From an uncultured Eubacteriales bacterium (GTDB taxonomy: Bacteria > Bacillota > Clostridia > Oscillospirales > CAG-272), in contig CAKSIP010000005.1 of NCBI GenBank assembly GCA_934462825.1, positions 1-54,142 of the forward strand: 54,142 bases of DNA. The letters are read 5' to 3'. The position numbers were made by a program, and so were the translations under genes. Numbering within the stretch: the stretch's first letter is position 1; each line of letters opens with the position of its first letter. Below the pieces are notes generated by a model. It was not told where the DNA came from. It worked only from the letters and a program-made list of their open reading frames with translations, and ran no database searches. Of the stretch, positions 49,150 through 54,142 are shown piece after piece.

Positions 49150-50943
49150 TTAGTTTTCGGCCGGCGATCCGAGGTCGGGCTTGTCGAAGAACTCTACCGT
49201 GAGAGAGTCCGTTCCGTCCGACTCAAACACCAAAATTTCATTGACGCCTTTTTTCAGAATCGGCGCAGGCACATAAAGCGTTTTCTGCGGCCCGGCAAGG
49301 TTGAAATAACGGCCGAGATTGAAGCCGTTGATTTTGACAAAGCCTTTCTTAAACCCGTCCAAACGGATAAAGGTGTCTGCCGGGGTGTCCTCAATGGTAA
49401 AGGAGCCGGACAGGAAAACAGGCCCTTGGATGGATGGCTCTGTGGCGGGCTGGAATACAAGACCGGAGAGATCCTCCATGGGGAGGGGATACATTTCCCA
49501 CCCGAAGTGATAATAGCCGGAAAAACGAACGTCATGAATGCCTTTTTGATCCCGGATTTTCGGCCCGTAGTTGACGCGCCCCATGTTTTCCACAAGGATG
49601 TCCAACGCGTTGGTTTCTCCGAGCGGCTTTTGCATTCCTACGCAATCTTCCTTGGTTTTGGGCATATCCCAGCGCTCGTAGGTCTTTTCATACTTGCCGT
49701 CCACAAAAATCTGAGCGCGGTCGTGAACCTGCTTGATGATAAGCCGACGTGTGCCGTCAATACCGGGAACCGCCGTGCGGTACAGGGTGTATCCGTAGCT
49801 TTGACCGATGTCCTCCATAAATTTCGGTTCCACTACGGGAACGGGAGAGGAGATCCGATCCAGGTTTTCAAAAAGACCGGCCATTTTATCCAGGCGAACC
49901 TTGCCGTAGGCCGCCTTGGGTGTTTCCGTAGCCGTAAGCTCCGGCGTGGCCTCTTTGCCGAAATATTTGGCGATCATACTGCGAATCCGGTAATAGGACT
50001 CGGTGCGGTCGCCCGCTTCGGTCAGCAGGGCGTTGTAGTCGTAGCTGGTGACGGTCGGCTCAAATTTGCCGTCATAATTGGCGCCATTCATAAATCCGAA
50101 GTTCGTGCCGCCGTGGAACATGTAGAAATTCATGGAAGCGTTGATCTTAAAGAACTGCTCAAAGTCGCCGCAAATTTCGTCGGCGGTGCGAACGTGATGC
50201 GACTCAAACCAGTGATCGAACCAGCCGCACCAATATTCACCGCACATGGCAGGTTGATTTTTACGGAAGGAGCGTAGAACGCCGATCTGCTGTTCGGGCT
50301 TGGAGCCGAAGTTAGCCACGCACAGGTACTCGTCGAGCGTGCCGCCGACAAACATGGCATTGCAGGGGCCGTCCGACGTAAAGTACAGGCAATCCATGCC
50401 GTTTTCTTTATAGATTTGTGCGATGGCGCGCAGGTAATTTTTGTCATCTCCGTAAGAGCCGTATTCATTTTCCACCTGCAGCATAATGACGTTGCCGCCG
50501 TTGGTGATCAGGCGGGGACGGACAAACGCGAGCAGCTCTTTATAGTAGCGGCGCACTTTGGAAAGAAAAACCTCGTCGTAGCAGCGCAGGGGCATCTTGT
50601 CGTAGGTAAGAATCCATGCGGGCAGACCGCCAAATTCCCATTCGGCGCAGATGTACGGGCCGGGACGGAGAATCACATTCAATCCGACTTCCCGTGCCGT
50701 GTCGATGTAGCGGGCAATGTCGAGATTGCCGGAAAAATTAAATTCGCCCTCTCGCGGCTCATGCAGGTTCCATGAGGTGTAGGTTTCCACGGTGTTAAAG
50801 CCGCACTCACGCAATTTCAGAAGGCGGTCGTGCCAATATTCGGCGGGGATGCGGAAATAATGCATCGCGCCGGAAAGAACAGTGTAGGGCTTTCCGTTCA
50901 AGTAAAAGTTTTCTCCCTCGTAAGTAAAGGTTCCCAATTCCAT
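49150..50943 (-). CDS. Glycoside hydrolase family 35 beta-galactosidase
   Basis: 597 residues, no signal peptide. TIM-barrel motifs: LSGAMHYFRIPAEYWHDRLLKLRECGFNTVETYTSWNLHEP at the N-terminus, RPGPYICAEWEFGGLPAW; acid/base Glu at E160 (QVENEYGSYG), nucleophile at E236 (CGEYWCGWFDHW). Jelly-roll domains follow, ending in FDKPDLG. GH35 enzymes release terminal beta-galactose from oligosaccharides or glycan chains. Cytoplasmic site implies a transporter not seen here. The start at 50943 is set by the family N-terminus; its GGAGG site is very close (2-3 nt). Longer frames upstream pass through the promoter. Confidence 0.92.
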   Translation of the reverse strand: MELGTFTYEGENFYLNGKPYTVLSGAMHYFRIPAEYWHDRLLKLRECGFNTVETYTSWNLHEPREGEFNFSGNLDIARYIDTAREVGLNVILRPGPYICAEWEFGGLPAWILTYDKMPLRCYDEVFLSKVRRYYKELLAFVRPRLITNGGNVIMLQVENEYGSYGDDKNYLRAIAQIYKENGMDCLYFTSDGPCNAMFVGGTLDEYLCVANFGSKPEQQIGVLRSFRKNQPAMCGEYWCGWFDHWFESHHVRTADEICGDFEQFFKINASMNFYMFHGGTNFGFMNGANYDGKFEPTVTSYDYNALLTEAGDRTESYYRIRSMIAKYFGKEATPELTATETPKAAYGKVRLDKMAGLFENLDRISSPVPVVEPKFMEDIGQSYGYTLYRTAVPGIDGTRRLIIKQVHDRAQIFVDGKYEKTYERWDMPKTKEDCVGMQKPLGETNALDILVENMGRVNYGPKIRDQKGIHDVRFSGYYHFGWEMYPLPMEDLSGLVFQPATEPSIQGPVFLSGSFTIEDTPADTFIRLDGFKKGFVKINGFNLGRYFNLAGPQKTLYVPAPILKKGVNEILVFESDGTDSLTVEFFDKPDLGSPAEN

Positions 50944-51000
50944 AGCCTCCGTTTTTTTGAATTTCAGGCCGCTTGGGCCGTGAGCAAGTATGCTTGTTAT

Positions 51001-51029
51001 ATTATAACGGAAAAAAAGGTTTTTGGCAA
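51001..51029 (-). promoter_or_regulatory. Promoter for the GH35 gene
   Basis: On the minus strand TTGCCA, 17-nt spacer, TATAAT, about 57 nt upstream of the start. Confidence 0.78.
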
Positions 51030-51139
51030 GGACTTTCCTTATTTTTGTGCTTTTTGTGCGAAAAAGATTTTCTTCTTCCGGCCGATCCGAATGCAACGGA
51101 AAAACGATGGAAAATCGGTGAAAAAAGAGCAGAAAAAGC

Positions 51140-51168
51140 TTGACAAATTTTCGGGAAAGTGCTATACT
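51140..51168 (+). promoter_or_regulatory. Promoter for znuACB
   Basis: TTGACA, 17-nt spacer, TATACT. Just downstream, at 51183-51197, TGCAA and TTGCA form an inverted repeat with a 5-nt gap, near the predicted transcription start, a possible metal-regulator site. Confidence 0.8.
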
Positions 51169-51237
51169 GTAACAAGCGAATTTGCAAATCAATTGCATTT
51201 TGAAAGACCTCCCCAAAGGAGAGTAAGGTTAAAAACC

Positions 51238-51265
51238 GTAGAAAGCAGAAAGTAGAAAGCAGAAT
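51238..51265 (+). repeat. Heptanucleotide tandem repeat in front of znuA
   Basis: Four 7-bp units: GTAGAAA, GCAGAAA, GTAGAAA, GCAGAAT. It ends 5 nt before the znuA ATG and lies between that ATG and the nearest strong ribosome site AAAGGAG, which is about 47 nt away. Confidence 0.85.
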
Positions 51266-51270
51266 CATAC

Positions 51271-52257
51271 ATGAAAAAGATAAAATTCCGTTTGCGATTG
51301 CTGGGCGCCATCGCGCTTTGCCTTGCCGTCGGCATGTGCGCTTGCCTCATGACCGCTTGCCGCCCCGATGAAGATCGGAGCGATGAAAACAGCAAAGAGA
51401 TCGTATGCACCACCTATGCCGCATACGATTGGACGCGCAGCCTTTTGCAGCTGGCCGGGGACACCTCGACCTTCCGCGTTTCGATGCTGTCCAAGGGGGC
51501 TGATATGCACAGCTATCAGCCGACGGTGGCCGATATTGTGAAGCTCCGTGAGGCGGATTTGTTTGTTTATGTGGGCGGCGTTTCCGAGGCGTGGGTGTCG
51601 TCTGTTCTGACATCCGGCGGTCAGGCTTCCGCCTCCAACGCTCTTGGTCTTATCAGCCTGCCGGGCATGCAGCTGTTGCATACGGCGGAGGATCACCAAG
51701 CCTTACATGGCGGGCAGGAAGCTTACGACGAGCATGTTTGGCTTTCGCTGGAAAATGCAAGTGTGTGCAGTCGTGCGATTGCCGAAAAGCTGGCGCAGCT
51801 CGCACCGGAAAAAGCGCAAGACTATCAGGCGGCTGCCGAGGCCTATGCGGCGCGTTGCAACGACCTGCAGGCCGAGTTTCAAGCGGCTCTGACAGGGGCT
51901 GTCACAAAAAAGGTCGTGGTGGCCGACCGCTTTCCTTTCCGTTATTTGACGGAGCCGTATGGCATTGAAGTCACGGCCGCGTTTGCCGGGTGCGAAGCCG
52001 ATGCCGAAATCGGATTTCATACCCTTCCCACATTGATTGACGCGGTGAAGGAAACCGGATTGCGGTATATCATCGTGACAGAAACCTCGGATCAGACGTT
52101 GGCCAAGGCCGTGGCGGAAAGCAGTGGAATTTCTCAGATCCAGATTTTGATCATGGATTCCATGCAATCGCCCGGCCGTGAAAACCGCGAAAGCTATCTT
52201 TCCGTGATGGAAAAAAATCTATCCGTTCTTTTGCAAGCCTTGGGGTGTGAGAGATAA
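51271..52257 (+). CDS. znuA: Zinc ABC transporter substrate-binding lipoprotein
   Basis: 328 residues. Lipoprotein signal LGAIALCLAVGMCACLMTAC, lipidated Cys near residue 30. Cluster A-I binding protein: VCTTYAAYDWTRSLLQLAGD at the N-terminus; metal-site His in GADMHSYQPTVADI; DEHVWLSLENA with the second His; a further acidic residue group in GCEADAEIGFHTLPTL; C-terminal YIIVTETSDQTLAKAVAE. The His-rich loop of many ZnuA proteins is absent, but a short HTAEDHQALHGG stretch (about 136-147) may serve. The metal is zinc or manganese; zinc is favoured by the overall layout. A normal ribosome site is missing before ATG; the heptad repeat takes its place. Confidence 0.88.
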   Translation: MKKIKFRLRLLGAIALCLAVGMCACLMTACRPDEDRSDENSKEIVCTTYAAYDWTRSLLQLAGDTSTFRVSMLSKGADMHSYQPTVADIVKLREADLFVYVGGVSEAWVSSVLTSGGQASASNALGLISLPGMQLLHTAEDHQALHGGQEAYDEHVWLSLENASVCSRAIAEKLAQLAPEKAQDYQAAAEAYAARCNDLQAEFQAALTGAVTKKVVVADRFPFRYLTEPYGIEVTAAFAGCEADAEIGFHTLPTLIDAVKETGLRYIIVTETSDQTLAKAVAESSGISQIQILIMDSMQSPGRENRESYLSVMEKNLSVLLQALGCER

Positions 52258-52305
52258 AGCCGCGGAAACGAAAAAGAAAAAAGAGAGAAAAAAGGAGAAA
52301 CGTCT

Positions 52306-53040
52306 GTGTCACAGCTGGTTTGCCGCAATCTGACGCTCGGTTATGAGGGGCGGGTTGTCGTTTCGGATTTGAATTTTGCTGTCAATCGGGGGGATTATCT
52401 TTGCGTCGTCGGAGAAAACGGCTCGGGAAAATCCACTCTTTTGCGCACGCTTTTGCATTTGCAGACGCCGATGGCCGGGGAATTGATCTTCGGGGACGGC
52501 GTGCACCGCGGCGAGATCGGTTATTTGCCCCAGCAAACGGCCGTGCAAAGGGATTTTCCTGCCTCGGTGCGGGAAATTGTGCTGTCCGGGTGCGCCGGTC
52601 AGCGAGGCTTTCATCCGTTTTACAGTTGCAAGGATCGGGCGACAGCCGAGGAAAACATGGAGAAATTTTCCGTGGCGGATTTGGCGGAGCTTCCGTACCG
52701 CACCCTTTCGGGCGGACAACAGCAAAGAGTACTTTTGGCGCGCGCTTTGTGTGCGACAAAGAAGATGCTGCTTTTGGATGAGCCGGTGGCCGGCTTGGAT
52801 CCTGCGGCGACAGAGAGCCTTTATCGGTGCATCGAAGGCCTGAACCAAAACGAGGGAATCACCATTCTCATGATCTCCCATGACATGGAAGCGGCGGTGC
52901 ATTACGCCACCCATATTCTGCATATCGGAAAGCCCGTGTTTTTCGGCACAACGTCCGAATATTTGGCGAGTCCTTACGGAAGGCGCTTTTCCGACACCGA
53001 AAACGGGGCAAGGGCCGGGGAGCCATCGCAGGAACAGTAA
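52306..53040 (+). CDS. znuC: Zinc ABC transporter ATP-binding protein
   Basis: 244 residues, GTG start with AAGGAG 8 nt upstream. Walker A GENGSGKST near 36-44, Q-loop in IGYLPQQTAV, signature LSGGQQQRVLLARAL, Walker B MLLLDEPVAGLD, H-loop MISHDMEAAVHY. It powers metal import through znuB. The C-terminal QEQ and stop are inside a 6-bp tandem repeat. It is 48 nt downstream of znuA. Confidence 0.94.
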   Translation: MSQLVCRNLTLGYEGRVVVSDLNFAVNRGDYLCVVGENGSGKSTLLRTLLHLQTPMAGELIFGDGVHRGEIGYLPQQTAVQRDFPASVREIVLSGCAGQRGFHPFYSCKDRATAEENMEKFSVADLAELPYRTLSGGQQQRVLLARALCATKKMLLLDEPVAGLDPAATESLYRCIEGLNQNEGITILMISHDMEAAVHYATHILHIGKPVFFGTTSEYLASPYGRRFSDTENGARAGEPSQEQ

Positions 53041-53064
53041 CAGCATCAGTATCAGTATCAGAGA
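53029..53064 (+). repeat. Hexanucleotide tandem repeat across the znuC stop codon
   Basis: Six units in phase: CAGGAA, CAGTAA, CAGCAT, CAGTAT x2, CAGAGA. The znuC stop TAA is in unit two. Confidence 0.88.
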
Positions 53065-53139
53065 AAGAGAGAAAAACGGAACCCGGCCTTTTCTTTGGCG
53101 GTTGCCTTGAAAACCCGGCCGAATCCGAGAGGAATGTTG

Positions 53140-53982
53140 ATGAATTTTTCGGAATTTTTATCCTATTTTCAATATCCGTTTGTCAGAAACGCCATGATTG
53201 TAGGCGTTTTAATTGCGCTTTGCTCCTCGTTGCTTGGCGTGACGTTGGTGTTGAAACGCTATTCTTTCATCGGCGACGGATTGTCCCACGCCGCCTTCGG
53301 CGCTGTGGCCGTGGCGACGGTCATGAAGCTCACCGACACCGCATGGCTGGTTTTGCCGGTTACCATTGTTTGTGCCGTTCTTCTTTTGCGTGTGGGACAA
53401 AATGCCAAGCTGAAGGGGGATGCCGCCATTGCCGTGATTTCCGTTTCGGCTTTGGCGCTCGGATACCTGTTGCTCAATGTTTTTTCGGCTTCCGCCAATC
53501 TGGCAGGGGACGTTTGCAGCTCCTTGTTTGGCGCCGCCTCTTTTCTGACGCTGACGGGAAAGGACGTGCTTTGGACGGCCATTCTGTCCGCTTTGGTTAT
53601 CGTTGCATTCCTGCTTTGCTATAATCGAATTTTTGCCGTGACATTTGATGAAACCTTTGCCAAAGCCAGCGGCGTTCGTGTGGGATTTTACAATTTGCTG
53701 ATTGCTGTGATGATTGCCGTTGTCGTGGTGGCGGCCATGAATTTGGTCGGCTCTTTGCTGATTTCGGCCCTGCTGGTTTTCCCGGCTCTGTCGGCTATGC
53801 GCTTGTTTCACAGCTTCAAGGCCGTGACGTTGTGTTCCGCCGTTTTGTCGGTAATCTGCACGGCCTTGGGCTTGGCCATTTCCGTTTTGGCCTCCACCCC
53901 ACCCGGCGCAACCGTGGTCACGGTGGATCTTTTGGTATTTTTGCTTTGCATCGGAATTTCGGCTTTCCGAAAAAAAGCCTGA
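53140..53982 (+). CDS. znuB: Zinc ABC transporter permease
   Basis: 280 residues, about eight helices. NAMIVGVLIALCSSLLGVTLVLKRYSFIGDGLSHAAFGAVAVA is the start of ABC-3 (ZnuB) permeases; LVGSLLISALLVFPALSAMRL is the conserved later segment. The start at 53140 has GAGAGGA 6 nt upstream; the ATG at 53134 is adjacent to that site and less likely. Confidence 0.93.
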   Translation: MNFSEFLSYFQYPFVRNAMIVGVLIALCSSLLGVTLVLKRYSFIGDGLSHAAFGAVAVATVMKLTDTAWLVLPVTIVCAVLLLRVGQNAKLKGDAAIAVISVSALALGYLLLNVFSASANLAGDVCSSLFGAASFLTLTGKDVLWTAILSALVIVAFLLCYNRIFAVTFDETFAKASGVRVGFYNLLIAVMIAVVVVAAMNLVGSLLISALLVFPALSAMRLFHSFKAVTLCSAVLSVICTALGLAISVLASTPPGATVVTVDLLVFLLCIGISAFRKKA

Positions 53983-54001
53983 AAAAAGCGGCAAATACAA
54001 A

Positions 54002-54073
54002 AGGGGCTGTTAAAAAACTCGATGTTTTTAACAGCCCCTCAAAAATGCCGGTCGGGATTCCGGCATTTTTGAG
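54002..54073. repeat. Dispersed palindrome, type B copy 3, with second hairpin
   Basis: Arms AGGGGCTGTTAAAAA and TTTTTAACAGCCCCT, loop ACTCGATG; the second stem CTCAAAAATGCCGG pairs with CCGGCATTTTTGAG (54060-54073). It follows znuB; the gene beyond is outside the window. Confidence 0.88.
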
Positions 54074-54137
54074 CGATTCTTGGTCGTTTTTGCCTTTCAT
54101 ATCTTGTTTTTTGATTTTCTTTCGTGGCAAAACGGCG
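54051..54137 (-). repeat. Extended dispersed repeat, copy 2 (inverted)
   Basis: Reverse complement of about 95 bp at 38877-38966, roughly 80-85% identical by eye, with a 3-nt or larger indel in the hairpin. It is cut by the window edge, so its full length is unknown. Confidence 0.8.
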
Positions 54138-54142
54138 GCGAT

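Overview
The window looks like a chromosomal segment from an anaerobic, fermentative member of class Clostridia, probably an uncultured gut lineage. The evidence is the SCIFF six-cysteine peptide with its radical SAM maturase (a Clostridia hallmark), an oxygen-sensitive class III ribonucleotide reductase, a complete Rnf complex, a biotin-dependent sodium-pump decarboxylase cluster, AGGAGG-type ribosome binding sites and many TTGACA-17-TATAAT promoters. I see no rRNA, tRNA, CRISPR array, transposase or prophage block. Base composition and gene style look even throughout.

Layout. 0.1-2.2 kb: AspT-type permease and a BspA-type leucine-rich-repeat protein. 2.6-7.0 kb: nrdG, nrdD (with a fused thioredoxin-like domain) and trxB, with paired NrdR boxes before nrdD. 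7.1-10.5 kb: SCIFF peptide, its maturase, and a PLP-dependent Orn/Lys/Arg decarboxylase-like enzyme. 10.6-16.5 kb (minus): GH20 hexosaminidase, rsmG, mnmG, alpha/beta hydrolase. 16.8-21.6 kb: asnA, an unknown secreted-or-cytosolic repeat protein, an M14 carboxypeptidase lipoprotein, thiI. 21.7-23.1 kb (minus): MATE exporter. 23.4-29.9 kb: rnfCDGEAB, a NusG-domain-II protein and a Gx transporter. 30.1-36.0 kb (minus): SH3 lipoprotein and a five-gene sodium-pumping decarboxylase/transcarboxylase-like cluster. 36.4-38.8 kb: SLC13-like carrier and M23 peptidase. 39.0-40.8 kb (minus): FSA-type transaldolase, ECF S-component with a DUF4430 lipoprotein. 41.1-43.3 kb: PHP phosphoesterase and a DHHW-type protein. 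43.4-46.9 kb: two small minus-strand genes divergent from a LexA-like repressor and an ABC-F ATPase. 47.1-49.0 kb: CapD-like sugar dehydratase. 49.2-50.9 kb (minus): GH35 beta-galactosidase. 51.3-54.0 kb: zinc ABC importer znuACB.

How they fit. Rnf and the decarboxylase cluster suggest ion-gradient energetics linked to ferredoxin/NAD and to oxaloacetate or a related carboxyl donor. The nrd group carries its own electron supply: the thioredoxin-like domain is joined to NrdD and a thioredoxin reductase follows.

The most unusual structure is not a gene. First, a family of near-identical palindromes with core TTAAAAAACTC occupies five of the seven convergent gene junctions, plus the window's right edge, and I saw it nowhere else. 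Second, short tandem repeats of 6-7 bp straddle the stop codons of three genes or fill the leader just before a start codon. Third, a three-copy ATTTCSGAAAT palindrome lies in the control region of the LexA-like repressor.
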